From assembly GCA_002726085.1 (NCBI GenBank), contig PBRZ01000059.1:55243-99904 (forward strand): DNA of 44,662 nt, written 5' to 3'. The position numbers and the translations under genes were made by a program. Of this stretch, positions 14,789 through 24,433 are shown piece after piece. Positions within the stretch are counted from its first letter, which is position 1, and every line of letters starts with the position of its first letter. This DNA comes from Acidobacteriota bacterium (GTDB lineage Bacteria > Acidobacteriota > Vicinamibacteria > Vicinamibacterales > UBA8438). The notes under the pieces were generated by a model, which was not told where the DNA came from, made no database searches, and saw nothing but the letters and a program-made list of their open reading frames with translations.

Positions 14789-17338
14789 ATGCGTAATCCC
14801 GTCATAGTCATCGCTGCCACGGCGGCTCTGTTGCTCTCGTCGTGTGGTGAGTCACCCGAGCCGGTCGCGCTTCGGTTGGTCGACCTCTTCGAGGCCGCCA
14901 CGGTCGAGGGCACCGTCGCCATCGACCCGGTCGAGCCGACCGAGTGGCGGTTCGACGGCGAGGGCACGATTCCGCTACCCGACCCGCCCGAAGAGGAAGA
15001 CGAGGAAGCCGGGAACGAAGACGGAGAGAGCACCCAGGATGAACAAGAGGACCGCCGCGCCACCTTTGGGTGGGCGGCCCTGAACGACATCGACGGGTTC
15101 GAGGTGGTCGAGGGACGGCTCGTCGGCACCAGCGGCGAGCTGCCGGTGCTGCACGCAATGCGTCCCGACGCCCTCGTGGTGGACGAAGATGACCTGTTGC
15201 AGGCGGTCGAGATCACGATGCAGGTCTCGGCCGGCACCAGGGTCGCCGTCACCTTCAGCGGCGCCCGGCGGCTGAACGAGGAACAGATCCTGCGCACGAT
15301 CCGGAACGCCCCTGAGCCGCCGCTCTCCGCCGAGCTGGAGCCGGGCGACGAGGTCCACACCTACCGGCTGGAGAACCCCGGACGGTCGTTCTCGGTCGGC
15401 GGACTGCGGAACATCCTCGTGCAGCCGACCAACGCGGCCGACGGAGAGTTCGCGATCGAGTCGGTCCGGCTGATCACGCGAAAGGAGCATCTCCGTTCAA
15501 TCGCGGCCGGTCCAGGGTGGCAGGGGCTCGACGAGATCTATCGCGAGACGATCGTGAGCCGGGCCCCCGAGCGGGTAAAGCTGGACCTGGCGCTGCCGGC
15601 GCGGCCCTGGCTGGATCTGGCTGTCGGCACGGTCGAGGACCATCCGGTGACGTTCTCCGTCACGATCGACACCGGGTCGGGCGACACCGAGCTCTGGCGA
15701 CGCACGGTGACGCTGCCACGTCGATGGGAGAAGCAGCGGATCGACCTCGCGGAGTACGCCGGTCAGCAGGTCACGCTGGCGCTCGCGCTCGACGGGGAAG
15801 ACGATGGGCTGACCGGCTTCTGGGGCGCCCCGGTGGTGCGCAACAGCGGCGCGCGGGTGCCGCGAGCTGTCGACGCGAACACCGACGCGCGCCTGGCGCT
15901 CGCCGATGGCGGATCGAGCACCCCCCAGGGCGTCATCGTGTTCCTGGGCGACACGCTGCGACGTGACCACCTCGACGCATGGGGACACGGGCGGAAGACC
16001 GCGCCGACTCTGACGGGGCTGGCAGCCGAGGGCGTGCGGTTCGCCGACGCCATCTCGATGGCCACCTGGACCAAAGTGGCCGTACCGTCGCTACTGAGCT
16101 CGGTCTACCCAGCGTCACACGGGATTGTCGGTACGGCCGACCGATTGTCGTCGAGCGCCACCACGATGGCCGAGGCGTTCCGGGACGCCGGCTACGCCAC
16201 CTTCGCCACCTCGTCGGTGTCGTTCACCGGCAAGATGACCAACGTGCATCAGGGTGTGGAGGTGATGCACGAGCGGGCTTCGATCGACAACGGCAACCTG
16301 GGACACAGCAGCGCCAAGACGGCGCGCACCTATGTCGACCGGTTCCTGACCTGGCTCGACGACCATCACGACGTGCCGTTCTTCGCCTTCATCCATGTCT
16401 TCGACCCGCACGACCCATTTGAGCCGTATCCGCCCTACGACCTGACGTGGGCCTCGCCCACCGGGAAGGAGGAGCACGAGGCCCGCCTCGAACAAGTAGC
16501 GGATTCGCTGGGTGATGACAGACGGATCCGCGACGGCAACCGGTTCGGACCCGAGCGATTCCCCAACAGCGAAGAGCTCGAGGCGGCCGGTGTCGACCCC
16601 GACGTCTACGCCGCGCACCAGCTCGACTGGTATGACGGGTCCATTAGGGGGATGGACGCCGAGATCGCCCGGCTGATGGAAGGACTCGAGCAACGTGGCG
16701 TCGCCGACGACACGCTGCTCGCGTTCCTCAGCGACCACGGCGAGGAGTTTCTCGACCACGGCTGGGGCTGGCATGGCAACACGGTGTATGGCGAGGCGAT
16801 CAACGTCCCGCTGATGCTGCACTGGCCTGGCGTGCTCCCCGCCGGGATGGTGGTCGACGCCACGGTCGAGTCGCTCAGCCTGATGCCGACCCTGCTCGAG
16901 CTAGCCGGCGTCGCAACGCCGGAAAGGGCGCAGGGGCAGAGTCTGCTGCCGCTGGTCGTCAACCCCGACGACCCGACGTCACTCGGGTGGGTCGACCGGC
17001 CGGCGTTCAGCGAGCGCAAGCGGATGGCCAGCCTCCGCGAACGCGCCGACTACGACGTCGACCAGTACTCGGTGGTCTCGGACGGCTGGAAGCTGGTGCG
17101 TAGCGTCGACCCGCCGGCATGGATGCCGGAGTTCGAGCTCTACAACCACGACGACGATCCGTTGAACCACGATGAGGTCTCGGCCTCGCACCCCGAAATC
17201 GTCGAGCGACTCAAGGAAGCACTGGCGGACCGGCTTCGGTACGCCGAGGCCCGCACATTGCCAACCGACGAGGATGCCGCCGAAGGACTGAGTCCGGTGG
17301 AGCTTCAGCGACTGCGCAGTCTCGGATACATCCGCTAG
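14789..17338 (+). CDS. Sulfatase-superfamily lipoprotein with large N-terminal accessory region
   Basis: 849 residues from ATG 14789, with a lipoprotein signal (LLLSSCGES). Residues 20-380 are an acidic linker and beta-rich regions, probably substrate-binding but unassigned. The alkaline phosphatase-superfamily domain starts near Asp388 (GDTLRRDHLDAWGHG). The formylglycine motif C/S-x-P-x-R is absent; the aligned segment is TWTKVAVPSLLSSVYP, with Thr428 at the likely nucleophile position, as in phosphatase/transferase-like members. Other metal ligands remain (SDHGEE, Asp649-His650; later GWHGN). It may therefore be a phosphodiesterase, phospho-transferase or inactive relative rather than a true sulfatase. 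It lies 71 bp after the kinase, and the cytochrome b gene follows 22 bp downstream. Confidence 0.85.
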   Translation: MRNPVIVIAATAALLLSSCGESPEPVALRLVDLFEAATVEGTVAIDPVEPTEWRFDGEGTIPLPDPPEEEDEEAGNEDGESTQDEQEDRRATFGWAALNDIDGFEVVEGRLVGTSGELPVLHAMRPDALVVDEDDLLQAVEITMQVSAGTRVAVTFSGARRLNEEQILRTIRNAPEPPLSAELEPGDEVHTYRLENPGRSFSVGGLRNILVQPTNAADGEFAIESVRLITRKEHLRSIAAGPGWQGLDEIYRETIVSRAPERVKLDLALPARPWLDLAVGTVEDHPVTFSVTIDTGSGDTELWRRTVTLPRRWEKQRIDLAEYAGQQVTLALALDGEDDGLTGFWGAPVVRNSGARVPRAVDANTDARLALADGGSSTPQGVIVFLGDTLRRDHLDAWGHGRKTAPTLTGLAAEGVRFADAISMATWTKVAVPSLLSSVYPASHGIVGTADRLSSSATTMAEAFRDAGYATFATSSVSFTGKMTNVHQGVEVMHERASIDNGNLGHSSAKTARTYVDRFLTWLDDHHDVPFFAFIHVFDPHDPFEPYPPYDLTWASPTGKEEHEARLEQVADSLGDDRRIRDGNRFGPERFPNSEELEAAGVDPDVYAAHQLDWYDGSIRGMDAEIARLMEGLEQRGVADDTLLAFLSDHGEEFLDHGWGWHGNTVYGEAINVPLMLHWPGVLPAGMVVDATVESLSLMPTLLELAGVATPERAQGQSLLPLVVNPDDPTSLGWVDRPAFSERKRMASLRERADYDVDQYSVVSDGWKLVRSVDPPAWMPEFELYNHDDDPLNHDEVSASHPEIVERLKEALADRLRYAEARTLPTDEDAAEGLSPVELQRLRSLGYIR

Positions 17339-17360
17339 CCGGCCGGCCGGGGGAATTTCA

Positions 17361-18227
17361 GTGGGTATTCTCGAAACAGCGATCGACCCGTGGGGACGCA
17401 CGGTGCTCACCCACGTCGCCTGGAACATCCTCTGGGTGTCGTTCTTCGTGTTCGTCACATTTCTGGTGGCGCACGCCTCCTACATCATCCTGTCGGCACA
17501 CCGGGTCCGTCCCCAGGCGGAAACCGACGTCCTCGAGGCGAAACATGACGACCTGCCAACGCGCATCAAGCGACACTCCTTCATGGCACGGCTGTTTCAC
17601 TGGATCATGGCTGGCTCGATCTTCACGCTGCTCGGCACGGCGTTCTTCCCAATCATGGGCTGGCAGTTCGACTGGATCGGAATCCACTACACCGCCGGGC
17701 TCGTTCTGACCGGTTCGATCATCTATCACATCCTGCACACTACGTTCTTTCTCGACTTCTGGTCGATCTGGGTCGGACCGAAGGACATTCCAGAGTTCAA
17801 GGCCGAAATCATGCGGGAGCGGGGTCAGGAGGTTCCGGGCCTGCATTCGGCCAAATACCCAATCGGCAACCGGCTGTATCACCTGGTGCTGACTTTTGTC
17901 GGGTGCACCGTCAGCCTGACCGGCGTCACGATGCTGTGGCGGATGGGGACCCCTTTCATCACGCCCAACCCATACCTCCTCGGCGAAGGCACCTGGGGCT
18001 GGGTGTATGTGCTGCACGGCATGACGGGTCTGTCGCTCGCCGGCCTGAGCGTGGCCCACATCATTTTCGGCGCGCGTCCGAAGAACTGGTGGCTGACCCG
18101 GTCGATGATCTTCGGCTGGGTCACCCGGCGCGAGTATCTCGAGCATCACGAACCAGCCCGGTGGCCGATCGGGGTCCGGGTGCCCAAGGAGACAGGAGTC
18201 AGGAGACAGGAGACGGGCGAAGCTTGA
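17361..18227 (+). CDS. Membrane cytochrome b (formate dehydrogenase gamma / b561-like)
   Basis: 288 residues from GTG 17361, with GGGGGA eight bases upstream. Hydrophobic segments lie near residues 18-42, 76-96, 108-128, 170-192 and 212-235, with histidines positioned for b-hemes: RHSFMARLFHW, GIHYTAG, YHILHTTFF, NRLYHL and VLHGMTGLSLAGLSVAHIIFG. This resembles the quinone-linked cytochrome b subunits of formate dehydrogenase and related complexes. Such subunits normally pair with a catalytic and an FeS subunit; none is adjacent, so it may serve one of the exported oxidoreductases here. The last codons (PKETGVRRQETGEA) and the stop are read from repeat copy D. Confidence 0.85.
   Translation: MGILETAIDPWGRTVLTHVAWNILWVSFFVFVTFLVAHASYIILSAHRVRPQAETDVLEAKHDDLPTRIKRHSFMARLFHWIMAGSIFTLLGTAFFPIMGWQFDWIGIHYTAGLVLTGSIIYHILHTTFFLDFWSIWVGPKDIPEFKAEIMRERGQEVPGLHSAKYPIGNRLYHLVLTFVGCTVSLTGVTMLWRMGTPFITPNPYLLGEGTWGWVYVLHGMTGLSLAGLSVAHIIFGARPKNWWLTRSMIFGWVTRREYLEHHEPARWPIGVRVPKETGVRRQETGEA
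18186..18226 (+). repeat. Heptamer-array hairpin repeat, copy D (left half)
   Basis: Units AGGAGAC, AGGAGTC, AGGAGAC, AGGAGAC, then GGGCGAAGC and TTGA, the same order as the left half of copy B. It lacks the second arm. It supplies the C-terminal codons and the TGA stop of the cytochrome b gene. Confidence 0.7.
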
Positions 18228-18272
18228 GGGCCGCGCCAACTCCCATTGAAGACACGGCGCTAGTGTAGTGCG

Positions 18273-19715
18273 TCAGCGTTGGCGGCCGACAAGAAAGCGG
18301 GCCGCGCCGACGAAACGGCGCCACACGAAGACACAGCTCGTCGAGACCAGGATCAAAGTCGAGGTGGTCAGGGCGTCAATCGTCACGAGCCATCGGCCGA
18401 ATCCCGGCCAGATCGGCACCGCCGTCACCACGGCGGCCGCCAGCGCTACCCAGTGGGTCGGTGCCAGCACCAACGGCGACGGCATGGCTGCACCGGCAAA
18501 CCCGGTCATCGTCTGCAGCATGACGATGGCCTTCGCCGGCGACTCGGCCCGAAACACGACCCACAGGCACAGCACCACGAGCAACAGATACGCGTGGCGA
18601 AGCGCGTTTGGCAGCCGGGCGAGGCGGGTGCCGAGCCCCACATGCTCGAGCGCTACCACCATCCCGTGCAGCATCCCCCAGACCATCACGTTCAAGCCAG
18701 GACCGTACCAAAGCCCGACACACAGGAATAGCGTGACGAGTCGCCGGGCATGCCCTACGCGATCCACGGTGGTAGCCCCGAGCGATAATCCGAGGTAGCC
18801 ACGGCACCAGTCCATCAACGAGATATTCCAGCGGCGCCAGAACTCGGTGAGAGTCGCTGCGCCGTACGGCCATCGAAAATTTTCGGACAGCCGGAATCCA
18901 AACATTCGCCCGAACCCGATCGCCATGTCGGCGTAGCCGGAGAGGGCGAAATAGACTTGCAGGGCAAAGCAAACGGCCCCGAGCCAGGCCTGGAGCAAAC
19001 CGAGCTCGCCGACCGGCATGGCGAAGACCGCATCGGCCGGCACGGCCAAGACGTCGGCGAGAAACACGACTTTGGAGAGACCGACTAGCCAGCGCCGCAC
19101 GCCGTAGGCGAAGGCGGCCATCGTCACCCGACGCTGCGCCAACTGCGGGCCCATCTCGCTATACCGCACCAATGGTCCGGCACAGAGCATAGGGAAAAAT
19201 ATGAGGTAGAGCGACGCCCGGATGGGACTGACCTGGTGAGGCGTCTCGCCACGGTAGACGTCGACCAGGTAGGAGATCGCGTGGCACGCGATGAAGGTCA
19301 GACCAAACGGCGCCAGCAGCTGGGGCACGGCGAACGACCGCGCGGCCAGACCACCGGAGAGCGGCATGGCGTACTTGTAGACGCCCAGCAACACCACGTT
19401 GCCGGTCACCGCGAGCGTAAGCAAGGCTTCCGGTAGAGGGGAGGGTCGAGCGACTGATGCGCCGGCCCGACGCGCCCAGCCGATCGCCGCCCCCGCGACA
19501 TAGTTGCAGACGACGGCTGCGGCAATTACACGTGCGAACGCGCCTGCGCCGTTGACGAGGAACAGGAGGCTACCGCCGAGCAGCACGGTGTTGGCCAGAC
19601 TGAAACGTCTGGCACCCGACCGCCAACTCCGGGGCGTCATCGCCACGCCGAGGAAAAAGAGCGCGAGCAGCAGCGGAAGAAATCGGAGAAGGAACGCGGA
19701 GTCGGTGAACAGCAC
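18273..19715 (-). CDS. MBOAT family O-acyltransferase (AlgI/DltB-like)
   Basis: 480 residues, GTG start at 19715 (VLFTDSAFLLRFLPLLLAL). It has many transmembrane helices and the membrane-bound O-acyltransferase signature: FFPMLCAGPLVRYSEM, FALSGYADMAIGFGRMFGF, NFRWPYGAATLTEFWRRW, and VGLWYGPGLNVMVWGMLHG. Relatives acylate exopolysaccharide (alginate), teichoic acid or lipids at the membrane. The usual W-H-G tripeptide is W-Y-G here, while the downstream L-H-G histidine is kept, so activity is likely but altered. No AlgJ/AlgX- or DltD-type partner is adjacent. It is convergent with the cytochrome b gene and divergent from the serine hydrolase, with 46 bp between starts. Confidence 0.88.
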   Translation of the reverse strand: MLFTDSAFLLRFLPLLLALFFLGVAMTPRSWRSGARRFSLANTVLLGGSLLFLVNGAGAFARVIAAAVVCNYVAGAAIGWARRAGASVARPSPLPEALLTLAVTGNVVLLGVYKYAMPLSGGLAARSFAVPQLLAPFGLTFIACHAISYLVDVYRGETPHQVSPIRASLYLIFFPMLCAGPLVRYSEMGPQLAQRRVTMAAFAYGVRRWLVGLSKVVFLADVLAVPADAVFAMPVGELGLLQAWLGAVCFALQVYFALSGYADMAIGFGRMFGFRLSENFRWPYGAATLTEFWRRWNISLMDWCRGYLGLSLGATTVDRVGHARRLVTLFLCVGLWYGPGLNVMVWGMLHGMVVALEHVGLGTRLARLPNALRHAYLLLVVLCLWVVFRAESPAKAIVMLQTMTGFAGAAMPSPLVLAPTHWVALAAAVVTAVPIWPGFGRWLVTIDALTTSTLILVSTSCVFVWRRFVGAARFLVGRQR

Positions 19716-19761
19716 GAGCGCACGAACATGTTACCCTTCCTCAGCTTCCGAGGAGAACGTC

Positions 19762-21285
<1,524 letters not shown>

Positions 21286-21332
21286 CCCCAGCAGTGGGTC
21301 TTCTTGGTTTCGCTGCTGCCGCGGAGGACCAG

Positions 21333-22628
21333 ATGGACCGAGACCTGAGGTCGCCGAGCCGACGCCGTTTCCTGCGTGGTATCGGGGGACTGGCGGCGGT
21401 GGCCGCCGCCGTCGGCGCGCCACGTCAGGGCGACGCCGAACCGACCGGCCCGACCGCTCCAGTAACTGGGAGGAGTCGACAGTCGCCGCCGATCCGGATC
21501 CGCGCGGTCGACGCCTACCCCGTCTATATCAATCAGCGCTCTGATGGACTGCTCGATCCGCCTAGCTTCTCCTCGGACGACGATCCCCGCAGGTGGCGAT
21601 ACGGGGGACCGTTCGAACAGCTTCCGTCCGCCATCATCGCCGTCATCAAGACAGACCAGGGCATCACCGGTTTCGGCATGGGTGCCGGCGGCAGCGCGGC
21701 GGTAGAGATTATCGACGGGCACCTGAAACATCTGCTGGTCGACGCCAACCCGCTCAACGTCGAGCAGCTCTGGGACCAGATGTACAGCTCGGCGTTGTTT
21801 TACGGACGTCGCGGGCTGTTCACGATGGCGCTCAGCGCTGTGGACAACGCGTTGTGGGACATCGCCGGCAAGCACGCCGGTCAACCGGTGTATCAGCTGC
21901 TGGGGGGACAAGCGCGCGACCGGATCGCGATCTACCAGAGCGGCGGAAACATTCCCCAGGCGCAGACCGAGGGAATCCGCCATTTCAAGCTCTTTCCGCG
22001 TGTCGGTCCCGAGACTCCCGCAGATGCCATGGATCGCACGATTGACCAGATCGTGACCGCGCGCGAGACGATGGGCCCCGAGGGCAACCTGATGATCGAC
22101 TGCGTGTCGCGCACCGGCACCGTCGAATGGGCGGTCGACTTCGCCGAACGGGTGAGGCCGGCCAACCTCTACTTCATGGAGGAGCTGCTCTCGCCGGACG
22201 ACGTCTTCGGGTACGCCGAGCTGGTGCGGCGGATCGGTGGCGGCGGACCCGGCTGGACCAAGGTCGCCTGTGGTGAGCACGAGTACACCGAACACGGGTT
22301 CGAGGTGCTGACGCGTCTGGGCTCGGCCGAGGTGCTGCAACCGGACATGACCTGGTGCGGCGGCGTCACCGCCGGGCGACGCATTGCGAAACTGGTCGAG
22401 GAGGCCGGCCTCGAGATCATTCCGCATCGCGGCGGCAGCCTCTGGGGTCTGCCGATCGCACTGACGTCGCCCAGCTGCACGATGGCCGAAAGCTTCCCCG
22501 CCGGGTCGGCGATACTCGACGCCATGACACCACGGTCTGATGGCGGAGACTTTCTGGCACCTGAAGCCGCCGGGTTCGGCACGACACTCACCGAAGCGCT
22601 CGTGCTGGATCAGCGGCTGACGGCGTAG
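21333..22628 (+). CDS. Tat-exported enolase-superfamily protein, L-rhamnonate dehydratase-like
   Basis: 431 residues from ATG 21333, with GGAGG five bases upstream. The N-terminus is a twin-arginine signal (SRRRFLRGIGGLAAVAAAVG). The barrel has magnesium ligands Asp256 (LMIDC), Glu283 (FMEELLSPDDVFGYAEL) and Glu315 (ACGEHE), plus an Asp338-His365 pair 27 residues apart (LQPDMTWCGG, IIPHRGG). That spacing and the SPDD-x-x-GYAEL and QPD-x-x-WCGGVT segments match the rhamnonate dehydratase branch of the mandelate racemase group, which dehydrates acid sugars by proton abstraction at C2. Known members are cytoplasmic, so the export signal is unusual. Substrate is inferred only to be an aldonic-acid-like compound. 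Confidence 0.88.
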   Translation: MDRDLRSPSRRRFLRGIGGLAAVAAAVGAPRQGDAEPTGPTAPVTGRSRQSPPIRIRAVDAYPVYINQRSDGLLDPPSFSSDDDPRRWRYGGPFEQLPSAIIAVIKTDQGITGFGMGAGGSAAVEIIDGHLKHLLVDANPLNVEQLWDQMYSSALFYGRRGLFTMALSAVDNALWDIAGKHAGQPVYQLLGGQARDRIAIYQSGGNIPQAQTEGIRHFKLFPRVGPETPADAMDRTIDQIVTARETMGPEGNLMIDCVSRTGTVEWAVDFAERVRPANLYFMEELLSPDDVFGYAELVRRIGGGGPGWTKVACGEHEYTEHGFEVLTRLGSAEVLQPDMTWCGGVTAGRRIAKLVEEAGLEIIPHRGGSLWGLPIALTSPSCTMAESFPAGSAILDAMTPRSDGGDFLAPEAAGFGTTLTEALVLDQRLTA

Positions 22629-22673
22629 GTCGAACTCCAGCTCCCCCTCGGGCCTTTCGTCCCTGACCTGACA

Positions 22674-22689
22674 CATGACGCCCGTCATG
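22674..22689. promoter_or_regulatory. 16-bp dyad, candidate operator
   Basis: CATGACG and CGTCATG form perfect 7-base arms around two bases, in the 196-bp gap before the small heme-protein gene at 22825. The size and symmetry suit a dimeric regulator. It could equally be a short hairpin in the transcript. No recognised binding-site family was identified. Confidence 0.35.
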
Positions 22690-22824
22690 GCGATTTCGCG
22701 CCGTGTCGATCAGCATGGCAGCGTGGCCAGTGTGTGTCCGCCAATGCCGGGCACAACGACGGCTGTTGCAACCGGATAAACGACGGGGTCTGAGTTTCAC
22801 TGGTCAGACACGGGAGAACAGTTC

Positions 22825-23376
22825 ATGAGGAACGTTCAGCGCCCGGCCGCACGGACTGCAATGGTCAGCTGGCTGACGATATTGCTGGGAGTCGTGCTAT
22901 TACAAACGCCCGTTGGCACACATCCGGCGCAGGATCTGAAATTGCCTGCTTCCGGCGCGGTCCCTGGCGGCGGTGACTCGACTCCTGAGCCAAGCGGAAC
23001 GAGCCGTTCAGCTCCGGCGCCGGTGCCTGTTTCGACCGTCAAGGCCATCGCCAGTCTCAAACAGATCATGGAAGCGATGGTGGTTCCCACCTCCGACCAC
23101 CTCTTCAACGTCGGCAGACAGGCACCGGAAAACGATGATGACTGGACGGCGCTTCGCAACAGCGCCGTGATTCTTGCCGAATCGGGCAACCTCCTCCTGG
23201 TCGGTGACCGGGTCAAGGACGATACGTGGGTGTCCTCGGCCCACGCCCTGATCGAAGCCGGGTCGGTGGCGCTCAAAGCGACCGAGGACCGGAACGTGGA
23301 CGCGGTGCTGGAAGCGGGGAACCTGCTTCTCGATTCGTGCCAGAGCTGCCACGAGAAACACGCCCGACCCGAGTAG
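22825..23376 (+). CDS. Small secreted one-heme protein (cytochrome c'-like layout)
   Basis: 183 residues, start ATG 22825 with GGGAGAA upstream and a Sec signal (LTILLGVVLLQTPVG). A Pro/Ser-rich linker precedes a helical region, and the only heme c motif, CQSCH, is at residues 172-176, near the C-terminus. That layout resembles cytochrome c' and the protein at 5426. It probably carries one periplasmic heme and serves in electron transfer or gas binding; the exact role is unclear. It is on the same strand as the hydrolase and dehydratase-like genes, but the 196-bp gap with a dyad suggests its own promoter. Confidence 0.8.
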   Translation: MRNVQRPAARTAMVSWLTILLGVVLLQTPVGTHPAQDLKLPASGAVPGGGDSTPEPSGTSRSAPAPVPVSTVKAIASLKQIMEAMVVPTSDHLFNVGRQAPENDDDWTALRNSAVILAESGNLLLVGDRVKDDTWVSSAHALIEAGSVALKATEDRNVDAVLEAGNLLLDSCQSCHEKHARPE

Positions 23377-23430
23377 TCGCCAGGACGTCCCGACGCTCGT
23401 GGGACCTGTACCCTTACCTGCCTACAACCT

Positions 23431-24408
23431 CTACCGCGGACCCTCGTCGAACACCACCCGTTCGACGCTCGGGGGAGCGTCGTCGGCAAAGTGCGCGTGC
23501 ACGACGTAGATATCGTCACCGACGACGGCGGCCGTTGTCGCCTGGGTCTCGTAGGTCGCGACACCAGCGAGTTGCGCCGTGGCCCAGTCGTCCTGACTCG
23601 TCAAGGCAACCACCCGGTTGCCGGAATTGCTGACGATGGCGAGGCGACCATCAGGCGTCCATACCATCCCGTCCTGCCCGGGCACCTCCTCTGGCAGGGC
23701 CACTTCGATCGCAGTGCCGGGGTCGTCGAGCGGCACCTTCCACAGTGCTGCCCCGCGCGCCACCAGGAGATACCCGGACGGGTGATGGACGATGCCGTTC
23801 GGACCCGCGCCGTCGTCCTCGAAGCGATACAGCAGCGACGCCTCGTACTCGGCGCCGACACGGTAGATCACGTTCAACTGCGTGTCGGTCACGTATGCGA
23901 TGCCATCGTCGGCCACCGCGACGTCGTTCGCGAAGTGCGCCGCGTCGGCAGGCGCATCGACGATGGCCGCCGCGAGATCCACCATGGCGATCCGGTCGCC
24001 GGTCGTGAGGTTGTAGACGCCCAGCTTGGCCTGCCCGGTGGTGCTCCCGTCGAACACGGCGCGGTCCGAATTCGCCACCAGCAGTCGGTCTCGCGGCTCA
24101 TCGACCTCGATGCCGATCGACGAGACCAGATCGGGATCGCTGACCACGGTCGTCACGCGGCCATCGTTGTGGAGCTGCAGGACCGATCCTTCCGAGAGCG
24201 ACCCCGTCAGGATGCGCCCGTTCGTGGTGTCATACTCGACACCTTCCGGAATGAACCCGCCCCGCTCGGCCACGATCGTATCCGGTGGGAACTCGAATGC
24301 GGGCGCCGGCGCTACTGCGTCTGGCGTCGATGCGGACGGCTCCGGTTCGGCCGCACATCCGGCGCACACCGCGGCAGCAAGAACGATCACGACACACTGG
24401 ATACGCAC
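23431..24408 (-). CDS. SMP-30/gluconolactonase-like propeller lipoprotein
   Basis: 325 residues if it starts at GTG 24408, preceded by GGAGGG with about eight bases spacing; this gives a lipoprotein signal (LAAAVCAGCAAEPEP). The rest is a six-blade propeller of the SMP-30/gluconolactonase/lactonase type: IPEGVEYDTTNGRILTG, HFANDVAVADDGIAYVTDT, GPNGIVHHPSGYLLVARG and PGQDGMVWTPDGRLAIVSN, with Glu, Asn and Asp in positions that hold calcium in the family. It could hydrolyse a lactone or bind a ligand. The start lies 25 bp after the end of the barrel-fusion gene, so they are probably cotranscribed. Confidence 0.85.
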   Translation of the reverse strand: MRIQCVVIVLAAAVCAGCAAEPEPSASTPDAVAPAPAFEFPPDTIVAERGGFIPEGVEYDTTNGRILTGSLSEGSVLQLHNDGRVTTVVSDPDLVSSIGIEVDEPRDRLLVANSDRAVFDGSTTGQAKLGVYNLTTGDRIAMVDLAAAIVDAPADAAHFANDVAVADDGIAYVTDTQLNVIYRVGAEYEASLLYRFEDDGAGPNGIVHHPSGYLLVARGAALWKVPLDDPGTAIEVALPEEVPGQDGMVWTPDGRLAIVSNSGNRVVALTSQDDWATAQLAGVATYETQATTAAVVGDDIYVVHAHFADDAPPSVERVVFDEGPR

Positions 24409-24433
24409 GGCAACACCCTCCACGACGAGTTGA

